A DNA stretch of 16,103 nucleotides, from the NCBI GenBank assembly GCA_003165855.1, contig PMXH01000561.1:1-16103 (forward strand), written 5' to 3'. Position 1 is the stretch's first letter; each line of letters begins with the position of its first letter. The translations under genes were made by a program, and so were the position numbers. Below are positions 1 through 7,561 of the stretch, piece after piece. A model generated the notes under the pieces. The model searched no databases, was not told where the DNA came from, and saw only the letters and a program-made list of their open reading frames with translations. The DNA comes from Acidobacteriaceae bacterium (GTDB lineage Bacteria; Acidobacteriota; Terriglobia; Terriglobales; Acidobacteriaceae).

Positions 1-342
1 GTGTACAAGTACGGCGGCAGCGACTCCCGATTCAATAATCTGGGCAGCATGCACTTCCTGCTCTGGAGAGCGATCCAGGAGGCGAAGGCGTCGGGGCTGC
101 ACTTCTTCGACTTCGGGAGGACGGAAGCCGCTCAACATGGGCTCATCACTTTCAAGAAGCGATGGGGGACCACCGAGTCCAGCCTGATCTATTCGAGGTA
201 CGGCCTTTCAGACAAGGTCACCCACATGTTCGAGTCGTCTACCGCAAGCTGGAAATCAAAAGTGGCAAAGTACTTGCTCGCCCACATGCAACCTGGCGTC
301 CTTTCGTTAGCCGGCCGGGCGCTCTACCGGCACGTTGGATAA
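1..342 (+). CDS. FemAB/GNAT-type acyltransferase, C-terminal part (5' truncated by window edge)
   Basis: The reading frame is open from the first base, so this is the last 113 residues of a longer protein; the GTG at position 1 is not necessarily the start. The fragment has the typical C-terminal GNAT fold signature of FemAB-like proteins: YGGSDSRFNNLGS near residues 4-16, LLWRAIQEAKASGLHFFDFG around 20-39, then the closing FKKRWG at 51-56. FemAB-like enzymes of this kind occur in exopolysaccharide loci, including those tied to exosortase (XrtA/PEP-CTERM) systems, and are presumed to transfer an amino acid or acyl group. The substrate is not known here. The next gene starts 35 bp downstream, so the two are probably co-transcribed. 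Assignment to the superfamily is fairly firm; the precise role is open. Confidence 0.72.
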   Translation: MYKYGGSDSRFNNLGSMHFLLWRAIQEAKASGLHFFDFGRTEAAQHGLITFKKRWGTTESSLIYSRYGLSDKVTHMFESSTASWKSKVAKYLLAHMQPGVLSLAGRALYRHVG

Positions 343-377
343 GGAATCACTTAAAGTTTCGACGAATCGAGCTTCCG

Positions 378-1421
378 ATGTTCAATCAGATGTCAAAAAA
401 GACGAGAGCCGAATCTAACACGCTCCCGCGGTTGCGGCCCCAACCGCCGGCGGGTCCAGCGCGAGTCGCGGTGGTCATCGTGGTGTGGAATGCCAAACAC
501 TACGTGATGGAGTGTCTCGAATCGTTGCGCGCACATTGCGAGCAGGCGTGTTCCGAAGTGATCGTGGTCGACAACGCTTCCACCGACGGAACTCCGGAAC
601 TGGTGGCGGAAATGTTCCCGGAATTCAAGCTGATTCGCAACCCGGAAAACTTTGGCTTCGCCAAGGCCAACAACATTGGGATGGCGCAGAGTTCGGCGCA
701 GTACATTTGCCTGGTGAACTCGGACGTAAAGTTTCTGGATGACAGCATTTCGCCCATGGTCCGCTACCTGGATGATCATTCCGGGGTGGGCATGCTGGGA
801 CCGAAGATGTTGGCGCCGACCGGAGAGGTAAGACGCTCCACCATGCGTTTCCCCACCGTCTGGAACAATTTTTGCCGAGCCTTTGGGCTCGATTCCCTGT
901 TCAAGAGGTCGCGCTTGTTTGGCGGGATGTTGATGTCAGATTTCGATCATCAGACGACGGCGCCGGTGGAGGTGCTGAACGGCTGGTTTATCCTGGTCCG
1001 CCGCAGCGCGATCGAGCGAGTCGGTGGGCTCGATCCCCAGTTCTTCATGTACGGAGAAGATGTGGATTGGTCCTATCGCTTCTGGCAGGCGGGAGAGCAG
1101 GTTGTTTTCTTCGCGGAAGCTGGGGCGATTCACTATGGCGGAGCGAGCTCGGCCAACGCGCCGGTTCGCTTCTACCTGGAGATGTGCCGCGCCACCTGGC
1201 AGTATTGGCGAAAGCATCACGACGGCCTGGCCCAACTCGGCTTTCTGGTTGCGTTTGCCATCCATCATTCGGTCCGGCTGCTGAGTTCTGCGTTCCTCTA
1301 TCTGTGTTCGCCCTCGCACCGGCCTGACACCGCCGCCCGGTTCAAGCGAAGTCTGGCCTGCCTGCAGTGGGTGGGGGCCGCGAAATTTAAGCAGTTTGAG
1401 ACCAGCGGAAAAGTGGCCTGA
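378..1421 (+). CDS. Glycosyltransferase family 2 (WbbL/rhamnosyltransferase-like)
   Basis: A 347-residue GT-A fold glycosyltransferase expected to work at the inner face of the membrane, moving a sugar from a nucleotide donor to a lipid-linked glycan. Visible motifs are the N-terminal strand VAVVIVVWNAKHYV (30-43), VIVVDNASTDGT (61-72), NFGFAKANNIGM (91-102), the metal/nucleotide-binding NSD (114-116), the acceptor-side GWFILVRRSAIERVGGLD (202-219), and FMYGEDVDWSYR (223-234) with the likely catalytic Glu-Asp. The residues after the GT domain (about 285-347) are more hydrophobic and could touch the membrane. Start chosen at ATG 378, just after the preceding gene; ATG 390 is an equally placed alternative and neither has a clear Shine-Dalgarno. 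An open frame extends back to 162 but overlaps the upstream gene and carries no family sequence. The donor sugar cannot be read from sequence; rhamnose is only an analogy to WbbL. Confidence 0.88.
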   Translation: MFNQMSKKTRAESNTLPRLRPQPPAGPARVAVVIVVWNAKHYVMECLESLRAHCEQACSEVIVVDNASTDGTPELVAEMFPEFKLIRNPENFGFAKANNIGMAQSSAQYICLVNSDVKFLDDSISPMVRYLDDHSGVGMLGPKMLAPTGEVRRSTMRFPTVWNNFCRAFGLDSLFKRSRLFGGMLMSDFDHQTTAPVEVLNGWFILVRRSAIERVGGLDPQFFMYGEDVDWSYRFWQAGEQVVFFAEAGAIHYGGASSANAPVRFYLEMCRATWQYWRKHHDGLAQLGFLVAFAIHHSVRLLSSAFLYLCSPSHRPDTAARFKRSLACLQWVGAAKFKQFETSGKVA

Positions 1422-1467
1422 GCCCATCGCTCGACGACCATTGCACCTGCTAGACACTTCCACAACC

Positions 1468-3291
1468 ATGTACGAGACCGAAGCAAATTACGCGATTGAG
1501 AGTTCGGCCCAGGTTCCGGACGAAGCGATGCGTTCGTTCGCCCACCTCAGAGGACGAATCCACTCCCGAACCGTTCTGCCCTGGGGCGAGCACTGCACGG
1601 AGTGTGTGTGGCCGACCTGCTATACCACCTGCGATCTCTACAGTCCCCGGCAGGACGGAAGATGCCGCAGATTCGCCGACGGAATGGTGAGAATAGACTC
1701 CCGGTCCGCCGCGAACGATTACTTGTTGAAGATCCGCTTCAAGCGCTGGGGAAAACTGTGGACCCCCGGCAACTTCCGGCTGCATACGGCGGAGCAGGCG
1801 GAAAAGCTTGAGAAAAGGGACTACCGCATCGGGAGCGCGCTGCAGCGGCTCCCTTTGCCATCTCTGGTAAAGATCACGGCCACGACCAAGCGGTACGGCT
1901 TCAAGAAGAGAGTGGCAAACTCGCCGTCACACGGTCAAGAACTTCCGACCTGCTTCTTACTGGAGTGCTACAACCCCGAAGCACACAACGTTCAACTGTC
2001 GCTGACCATGCGCGCGAGCGATGAGCACGCCAAGATGCCGTTCCAGCAACTGATTCATCTGACTCCGGGATTTCACCGCATCCGGGTTCCGCTGGAAGAC
2101 ATTACCGCGTTGATCGATGTCCGGCAACCCTTTGGCATTGACCTTATCCCCAATGACGAGGCTGAGGAGACGACGCTGTACTTTGGCCTGATGGATTTTG
2201 TGACGGAGTTGCCGGAAAGCAAGAAGGCGGGGAACAAGCACCCGGAGAAGAAAATAAAGTGTGTGGTATGGGACCTCGACAATACTCTGTGGGACGGGGT
2301 ATTGGTCGAGGATGGTCCGGAGCGGCTGCGCCTGAAGCCTGGCATCGCGGCTATTATTCAGGAACTGGATCGGCGCGGAATCCTGCACTCGATCGCCAGC
2401 AAGAACAATCCCGAAGATGCGCTGCAAGTGATCAAGAAGTTCGAGTTGGACCAGTATTTCCTGTGTCCGCAGATCTCCTGGAAACCAAAAAGCCAGGGAA
2501 TCAAAGCGATTGCCCAACAGCTGAACATTGGCCTCGATAGCCTGCTGTTTGTCGATGATTCCAAATTTGAGCTGGAAGAAGTGAAGGCCGTTTGTGCTGA
2601 GGTGCACCTTCTGAATGCGGAGCAATACCTTACGCTGCCGGAAAGAGACGAATGTAAAGTTCCGGTCACGGCCGAAAGCCAGGAACGTCGCAAACTCTAT
2701 CAAGTCGAGGCCAGCCGGCAGACGGTGGCGCAGAGTTTCAGCAACGACTACATGGCATTCCTCCGGCACTGCCAGATCCAATTGACGGTCCGTCCCATGA
2801 CCGAAGAAAACCTGGAGCGGGTTCACGAACTGACCCAACGTACCAACCAGATGAACTTTTCCGGGAACCGCTATGACCGCGAAGTATTGAGAAAGCTGCT
2901 TTCGAACCCGAATCTGGATACATTTGTGCTGAGTTGCGAGGACCGGTTTGGCAGCTATGGCGTCATCGGCTTTTCCATCGTGGATCGCCGCGAACCCCGC
3001 ATGACCGATCTGATGTTCAGTTGCCGGGTGCAATCGAAGCGCGTGGAACACGCGTTTCTGGCCAGTGTGATCCGCAGCTATATCGCCGAAAGCGGAAGAG
3101 ATTTCTACGCCAATTACCGGAAAACTCCGCGTAACGCGCCGTCGGGACAGGTGTTTGCCGACCTTTCGATGGAAGAGACAGAAACCCGGGACGGAGTTCT
3201 ATCCCTCAAGTTTCCGAAAGACCGAGAAGTGCCCGAGGATGGCGTGATTAATGTGGTTGTACAAGACGCAATGGTGGTGACGCCAGCGTGA
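1468..3291 (+). CDS. FkbH-like HAD-IIIC protein with GNAT C-terminus and Cys-rich N-terminus
   Basis: A 607-residue multidomain protein. Residues 37-75 hold a cysteine cluster (C43, C46, C51, C55, C66, with H42). Residues about 85-250 look like a beta-rich module with motifs such as KRWGKLW and TLYFGLMDF. Residues 263-380 are a HAD-IIIC domain with motif I DLDNTLWDG (269-277), ASKNN (310-314), conserved lysines near 339-341, and FVDDSKFE (361-368). Residues about 438-575 form the GNAT-like half seen in FkbH (TQRTNQMNFSGNRY, 457-469). FkbH enzymes take 1,3-bisphosphoglycerate, remove phosphate and leave glycerate on an ACP thiol; a discrete ACP lies at 14418. Start taken at ATG 1468, 46 bp after the glycosyltransferase; an ATG at 1396 would overlap that gene by 26 bp and the extra residues look non-conserved. 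The stop overlaps the next start (GTGA). Domain calls are firm; the substrate here is inferred. Confidence 0.88.
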   Translation: MYETEANYAIESSAQVPDEAMRSFAHLRGRIHSRTVLPWGEHCTECVWPTCYTTCDLYSPRQDGRCRRFADGMVRIDSRSAANDYLLKIRFKRWGKLWTPGNFRLHTAEQAEKLEKRDYRIGSALQRLPLPSLVKITATTKRYGFKKRVANSPSHGQELPTCFLLECYNPEAHNVQLSLTMRASDEHAKMPFQQLIHLTPGFHRIRVPLEDITALIDVRQPFGIDLIPNDEAEETTLYFGLMDFVTELPESKKAGNKHPEKKIKCVVWDLDNTLWDGVLVEDGPERLRLKPGIAAIIQELDRRGILHSIASKNNPEDALQVIKKFELDQYFLCPQISWKPKSQGIKAIAQQLNIGLDSLLFVDDSKFELEEVKAVCAEVHLLNAEQYLTLPERDECKVPVTAESQERRKLYQVEASRQTVAQSFSNDYMAFLRHCQIQLTVRPMTEENLERVHELTQRTNQMNFSGNRYDREVLRKLLSNPNLDTFVLSCEDRFGSYGVIGFSIVDRREPRMTDLMFSCRVQSKRVEHAFLASVIRSYIAESGRDFYANYRKTPRNAPSGQVFADLSMEETETRDGVLSLKFPKDREVPEDGVINVVVQDAMVVTPA

Positions 3292-4076
3292 GCCTCCGAT
3301 CCAGGCTAGGCGCGGCCCGACGCCAGGTGCTGTGTTCGCTGTACCGGCGCACTGTGCCCATGGCGAACTGCGGCCCCATCGTATCGTTCAGTTTCGACGA
3401 TTTTCCCCGCACGGCTTATTCCGCGGGCGGGGCTATTTTGGAAAAATTCGGAGTTCGAGGAACATATTACGCGGCGGCCGGGCTGATGAATACCTCGAAC
3501 GAACTCGGGGAACAGTTCCGCCGCGAGGATATTGATGCGTTGCTCGAACAAGGCCACGAGTTGGCCAGCCACACCTTCAGCCATATTTCCTGCCGCTCGG
3601 TTTCGAGCGCAGCCTTCCGCGACGATGTGGAAAAAGGCAGAAAGGCAATTGAGGAAGTGACTGGCGTGGATTGCCCAAATTTCGCGTATCCGTTTGGCCA
3701 CGTCACGCTCCAGGCCAAGCGAACCCTGGGCCTCGGCCGGAGCAGCGCGAGAAGCATCTTTTCCGGTTTCAACGGGGCCGAACTCGATCTGAACCTGCTG
3801 CGGGCGAACAGCTTGTACGGAGATCTCAACGGGTTGCCAAGCGTGGAAGAGTTGATCCGGGAAAACAAAGCACGGAACGGCTGGCTGATTTTCTATACGC
3901 ATGACGTGCGTCAAAATCCGTCGGCCTTCGGTTGCACTCCGGCGCTGTTCGAAGCGGCGCTATCCTGCGCGGTGCGCAGCGGTTGCCGGATTCTGACCGT
4001 GCAGGAAGCGTTGACGGAAGTTGGAGTTCAAAACGGGAATCCAGAAGGTCAGGCCCGCTGGGGCGTTCCCGCGTGA
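3288..4076 (+). CDS. Polysaccharide deacetylase, NodB domain (carbohydrate esterase 4), no export signal
   Basis: A 262-residue NodB-homology protein predicted to remove N- or O-acetyl groups from a sugar polymer or its precursor. Conserved motifs are SFDDFP (35-40; catalytic base D37 and metal ligand D38), SHTFSH (94-99; metal ligands H95 and H99), FAYPFG (132-137), and YTHDVR (203-208; H205 in the motif 5 position). The N-terminus has basic residues but no hydrophobic stretch, so unlike the second deacetylase of the locus (12425) this one appears cytoplasmic or exported by an unseen route. The GTG start lies inside the stop of the preceding gene (GTGA, 3288-3291), with a weak GGTGG about ten bases upstream, which suggests coupled translation. 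A late internal ATG at codon 25 (3360) would still keep all motifs. The family is secure, the substrate unknown. Confidence 0.88.
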   Translation: MSLRSRLGAARRQVLCSLYRRTVPMANCGPIVSFSFDDFPRTAYSAGGAILEKFGVRGTYYAAAGLMNTSNELGEQFRREDIDALLEQGHELASHTFSHISCRSVSSAAFRDDVEKGRKAIEEVTGVDCPNFAYPFGHVTLQAKRTLGLGRSSARSIFSGFNGAELDLNLLRANSLYGDLNGLPSVEELIRENKARNGWLIFYTHDVRQNPSAFGCTPALFEAALSCAVRSGCRILTVQEALTEVGVQNGNPEGQARWGVPA

Positions 4077-4131
4077 TTTCGGTCAATGCCCTTGTGTGTC
4101 CTAGGCCGGGTGTTTGATCCGGTATACGCTG

Positions 4132-4162
4132 ATCTCAGGCTTGCAAACCGCAAGCGTGAGAT
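4132..4162 (+). promoter_or_regulatory. Strong 5'-leader hairpin before the beta-helix gene
   Basis: The arms ATCTCA-G-GCTTGC (4132-4144) and GCAAGC-G-TGAGAT (4150-4162) form a 13-position stem with a single G/G mismatch and an AAACC loop. It ends seven bases before an AGAGGA ribosome-binding sequence (4169-4174) and about 21 bases before the ATG at 4184. No run of T follows, so it is not a classical intrinsic terminator. It may shape translation or mRNA stability of the secreted protein, end the upstream transcript by a Rho-linked route, or mark an RNA-processing site. The structure is directly visible; its role is not. Confidence 0.5.
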
Positions 4163-4183
4163 TCCAGCAGAGGACCCCCAGTC

Positions 4184-5890
4184 ATGAACCGTTTCTTTCG
4201 CCTCGCCCTCCTCATTTTGACAGTCGGCACGATGATGACCGGAATCGCCTCCGCGGCCAATTACTACGTTGCGGCCAATGGAAGCGACTCGAATAGTGGA
4301 ACCTCGAACACCTCGCCCTGGTTGCATGCGCCCGGTATGCCGAACTGCACTGGAACCTGCGCCTCCACTACGATTCGTGCTGGAGATTCGGTCATCTTAC
4401 GGGGCGGCGATACCTGGCATGTGGGAAATTCGTCTGCCAGTCCCTACACGGGAGGAACCTGGCATGTTTCGACATCGGGCAGTTCCGGAAACTTGATTTA
4501 CATCGGGGTGGATAAAACCTGGTATACGGGATCTTCCTGGGCGCGGCCCATTGTCACCGGTGACAATCCGGTTTTCAACGGAACCAGCTATCCGGCATCC
4601 TGCACCTACGATTACGGCGCACCGTCGATCAAGTCCTTAGTCTCGATCAGTTCCTATAATCAGTTCGACAACATTGAAATCACGGGAGACTGCTGGAGCG
4701 GCAGCTTGGGCAGTGGAAATCCGGGCATGCTGAACGTGCCGGGGAACGATACTGTCACCAACATCTATTGCCACGGATACACGATGACCAGCACTTCGGT
4801 GGACACGATGGGGTGCCTCGCGTCATCGGGCCCGAACAATGTCATCGAGTACAACGTCTTCGACGGATCCGACGCTCCCCACTGGGCTTCGGGAAATCCC
4901 AACTGCACGCAAGTCAGTAATGCTCCATGCAGCACCGGAGTCGCAATCTATCTTGCGGGGCAGACGGTCGCGTTCAACGTATTCCACTATATCCGTGTGG
5001 GCGCAGTGCTCGTGGACAGCGAATACGTGCATGACAACACCTTCGAGTACATGGCAACTTCGCCCACCTCGACCATGCAAAACGCTCAACATGACGACGC
5101 GCTGATGTACTACCACGGCTCGACCTCGGCCAGCGGAGTAACCGAGTATCTTTACAACAACGTGGTGCGCCATAACTGGCTCAGCCAGCAGTTCTACCTT
5201 CCGGTGAGCGGCGGCAGCACAGCCTATATCTTCAACAACGTCTTCTACGACAACCACAACGGGACTCCGAGTAACTGCATTCAGCTCAACGCCCAGAGCA
5301 GCGGAACCCAAACGCTGATGATCTACAACAACACCTTCGACAACGATACCGATAGCTCGAGCGGGGACAGCAACGGCTGCCTGATCGGAATGTGGGGCGC
5401 AGAGGGGGGAAACGCCTTCGGGGTTCCATGGAACGGGCCGGTGTATGCCGCAAACAATCACCTCATTGGCTACTCCAACCTTTCGTCGCTGTTCGTCACT
5501 CGGACGGCCGGCGGCGCAGCCGCTACTTACACGGTTAACGACAATGGCGGCGAAGTAATTCAGGCGACAAGCACGGCTCGGTCGCAAGGTTATACCCAAT
5601 CGGAAACCCCGGTAGGAGATAGTCCCATTTCGGGGTGTACTTCATCCACGTGCAGCACGGTGCAGGCCGGCCAGAGCGAAGCCTCGTCGTGCAGCACCTT
5701 TTCTTCCGATAATGATCTTTGCAGCAGCACTACGCGAGCCGCATCGGAGAGCACTCCAGGTGTCCTGACATTTCCAACCATGCCGGTAAACACCCGTCCC
5801 TCCAGCGCGTGGGATTCGGGAGCCTACCAGCTCAGCGGGGGGCAGGGCACACCCAATCCCCCGACAGGACTTCAGGCATCGGTTCAGTAG
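4184..5890 (+). CDS. Secreted right-handed parallel beta-helix protein
   Basis: A 568-residue exported protein. Residues 1-24 are a classical Sec signal peptide (basic MNRFFR, hydrophobic core, IASA then ANYY as the likely cleavage site). The mature N-terminus NYYVAANGSDSNSGT (26-40) is typical of proteins that begin a parallel beta-helix. Repeating rung-like segments follow, for example VIEYNVFDGS (220-229), VAFNVFHYI (262-270), VHDNTFEYM (282-290), YNNVVRHNW (324-332), IFNNVFYDN (349-357) and IYNNTFDND (380-388). The protein is rich in Asn, Ser, Thr and Gly, with a dozen or more Cys that may form disulfides outside the cytoplasm. Such folds serve polysaccharide lyases, epimerases and binding proteins, and the location inside a polysaccharide locus suggests the polymer is the target. 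I see no diagnostic lyase or epimerase motif. The start is supported by AGAGGA at 4169. The C-terminus ends abruptly in PNPPTGLQASVQ. Confidence 0.82.
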   Translation: MNRFFRLALLILTVGTMMTGIASAANYYVAANGSDSNSGTSNTSPWLHAPGMPNCTGTCASTTIRAGDSVILRGGDTWHVGNSSASPYTGGTWHVSTSGSSGNLIYIGVDKTWYTGSSWARPIVTGDNPVFNGTSYPASCTYDYGAPSIKSLVSISSYNQFDNIEITGDCWSGSLGSGNPGMLNVPGNDTVTNIYCHGYTMTSTSVDTMGCLASSGPNNVIEYNVFDGSDAPHWASGNPNCTQVSNAPCSTGVAIYLAGQTVAFNVFHYIRVGAVLVDSEYVHDNTFEYMATSPTSTMQNAQHDDALMYYHGSTSASGVTEYLYNNVVRHNWLSQQFYLPVSGGSTAYIFNNVFYDNHNGTPSNCIQLNAQSSGTQTLMIYNNTFDNDTDSSSGDSNGCLIGMWGAEGGNAFGVPWNGPVYAANNHLIGYSNLSSLFVTRTAGGAAATYTVNDNGGEVIQATSTARSQGYTQSETPVGDSPISGCTSSTCSTVQAGQSEASSCSTFSSDNDLCSSTTRAASESTPGVLTFPTMPVNTRPSSAWDSGAYQLSGGQGTPNPPTGLQASVQ

Positions 5891-6142
5891 TTTCTTGGAT
5901 GGGGTGAAAGCAACAACGAAGGCTACATCCTGAGTTGACGCGCGCAACGCGACGCCTGGTTCGTCCAAATCAGAAAAGCTTCCGACCTGCAGGTTGGTCG
6001 GCGATCTGCACTTTGCCCGAGGACGGGCCGGCCGACCGCGAAATCGATATCGAGGCCCCTCGGTTTTTCCAACCCTGCTCTTCTGCGTGCGATACCAGAG
6101 ACGCCGGTACCACTTCATCAAAGGGCAATAGCTAAATAAGTC
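5891..6142. other. Non-coding gap with two inverted repeats
   Basis: I see no convincing gene in this 252-bp gap between the beta-helix protein and the Wzy-like gene. The first 48 bases stay in frame with the upstream gene beyond its TAG and read FLGWGESNNEGYILS. Two inverted repeats stand out: CCGACC/GGTCGG at 5982-6001 (loop of eight) and CCGAGG/CCTCGG at 6017-6063 followed by five T. The gap probably separates two transcription or translation units; no clear sigma-70 promoter is apparent. Confidence 0.5.
6017..6068 (+). terminator. Possible intrinsic terminator
   Basis: CCGAGG (6017-6022) can pair with CCTCGG (6058-6063), and the second arm runs straight into TTTTT (6064-6068). A shorter local alternative is CGAG-GCCC-CTCG (6051-6062). 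The long-arm version has a 35-nt interior containing its own GGCCGGCC palindrome. Position after the beta-helix gene and the T-run support termination, but the stem is short, so confidence is low. Confidence 0.32.
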
Positions 6143-7561
6143 ATGGGACGCGAGCACCTAAAATTCGGCGGTGGGGTGTCGGAGACGATTCTCAACCCAT
6201 TCGTTCTGATCGTGGTTCTCATCGCTGGCGTCTTGATATACATGTGGCCGCGGGGCAAGGCAAGTATTCCATTTCTGGCGGTAGGGATTCTTATTCCCAT
6301 GGATCAGATTTTGCTGATCGGGCCGGCTCACTTTCCGATGCTGCGGATTCTGGTCCTGTTCGGGATCATTCGAATGGTCAAAGAGAAGGTTTCTGCCAAA
6401 GTCCGCATGTTCTCGGGCGGGATGAACAAGATTGATATCGCGGTGATTTTGTTGACGATCTTCACCGCAGTGAATGGAATCCTTTTATTTCAGGAGTCAG
6501 GAGCGGCCATCAATGAACTGGGCGCCCTCTATACCGTTTTCGGCGTCTACTTCCTGTTGCGGTTCCTGATTCGAGACGACGCAGATGTGGTGCGCGCAAT
6601 TCAAACCCTCGCATGGATTGCCGCCTTTATCGCCATAATTATGACGTACGAAGCTGCGACCGGGCACAATCCCTACGCGCTGCTGGGGGGAGCGGGAGCT
6701 AAATCTATCGAATCGCTCGCGGTACGCGACGGCAAAGTTCGTGCCCAGGGCCCATTTGCCCACTCCATTCTGGCCGGAACCTTCGGCGCGGTTCTGATGC
6801 CTCTTTTCGTGGGCTTATGGTGGAAGAGCAAGAAATATCGAACCATTGCAGTGGTCGGAATCCTATCCTCCACCGTGATCACGGTAGCTTGCAACTCCAG
6901 CACCCCGGTGCTGGCCTATGCAGGCGGTGTGGTGGCTCTCTGCCTGTGGCAGGCCCGCCGGCGGATGCGCGCCATACGCTGGGGATTGGTTTTCACTTTG
7001 ATCGCTCTCCACCTGGTGATGAAAGGGCCGGTCTGGAGCCTGATCGAAAAAATCGATATCTCCGGCGGTTCCTCGTCCTGGCACCGCTATATGCTGATCG
7101 ATCAATGTATCCGTCACTTTGGGGACTGGTGGCTATTCGGCGTAAAAGATACGAGTGTTTGGGGATGGGACATGTGGGACACCGCCAATCAGTACGTTAG
7201 CGTGTGCGAGAACTCGGGTCTTCTGCCGTTCCTGCTATTTTTGGCGATCCTGGTTTACGGCTTCAAGTATTTGGGGCGGGCGCGACGGGCTGCCGCAAGA
7301 GATAAGCAGACTGCGCTTTTTATTTGGGCCTTGGGTTCGGCGTTGTTTGCCAATGTGGTCGCGTTCTTGGGCATTTCGTTCTTCGACCAAACCATGGTGG
7401 GGTGGTACGCGCTGCTGGCGATGATCCCGGGGGCGATTGCGGTTCGGCCGAAGGAAGAGTTGACTGAGGCGCCGGTCGATGTTCCATCGCACGCGGCCGA
7501 TCTGATCTCGCAATTTTCGGAAGAGCCGGCTGGCATGGGCTTAGAGCGGTACCGCACATAA
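6143..7561 (+). CDS. Wzy / O-antigen-ligase-like polytopic membrane protein
   Basis: A 472-residue integral membrane protein with roughly ten or more hydrophobic segments (for example residues 19-36, 42-60, 66-78, 98-116, 128-143, 153-168, 206-226, 235-270, 278-293, 360-373, 388-412 and 418-434). A motif RAQGPFAHSILAGTFGA (200-216) and a large loop around 295-350 with SSSWHRYMLIDQCIRHFGDWWLFG match the organisation of the O-antigen ligase/polymerase superfamily, including the putative O-glycosylation ligases linked to exosortase loci. The expected role is polymerising undecaprenyl-linked repeat units, or ligating a glycan, at the periplasmic face. The gene directly precedes the flippase, and its TAA shares one base with the flippase ATG. 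The start at ATG 6143 has no good Shine-Dalgarno. Polymerase versus ligase cannot be decided from sequence alone. Confidence 0.75.
   Translation: MGREHLKFGGGVSETILNPFVLIVVLIAGVLIYMWPRGKASIPFLAVGILIPMDQILLIGPAHFPMLRILVLFGIIRMVKEKVSAKVRMFSGGMNKIDIAVILLTIFTAVNGILLFQESGAAINELGALYTVFGVYFLLRFLIRDDADVVRAIQTLAWIAAFIAIIMTYEAATGHNPYALLGGAGAKSIESLAVRDGKVRAQGPFAHSILAGTFGAVLMPLFVGLWWKSKKYRTIAVVGILSSTVITVACNSSTPVLAYAGGVVALCLWQARRRMRAIRWGLVFTLIALHLVMKGPVWSLIEKIDISGGSSSWHRYMLIDQCIRHFGDWWLFGVKDTSVWGWDMWDTANQYVSVCENSGLLPFLLFLAILVYGFKYLGRARRAAARDKQTALFIWALGSALFANVVAFLGISFFDQTMVGWYALLAMIPGAIAVRPKEELTEAPVDVPSHAADLISQFSEEPAGMGLERYRT

Noticed and set aside
162..377. Upstream extension of the first glycosyltransferase to ATG 162
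   Set aside because: The extra residues overlap the FemAB-like gene in another frame and look like out-of-frame translation, not a conserved N-terminus.
1957..3051. A 364-codon open frame on the minus strand across the FkbH-like gene
   Set aside because: It lies fully antisense to the conserved HAD and GNAT domains and shows no recognisable motif.
4077..4131. Sigma-70 promoter before the beta-helix gene (TTGATC and TATACG)
   Set aside because: The two hexamers are only four bases apart and no other pair has acceptable spacing.
5935..6135. Possible small gene of 66 codons in the gap before the Wzy-like gene
   Set aside because: TTG start, no ribosome-binding site, no family resemblance, and it crosses the two inverted repeats.
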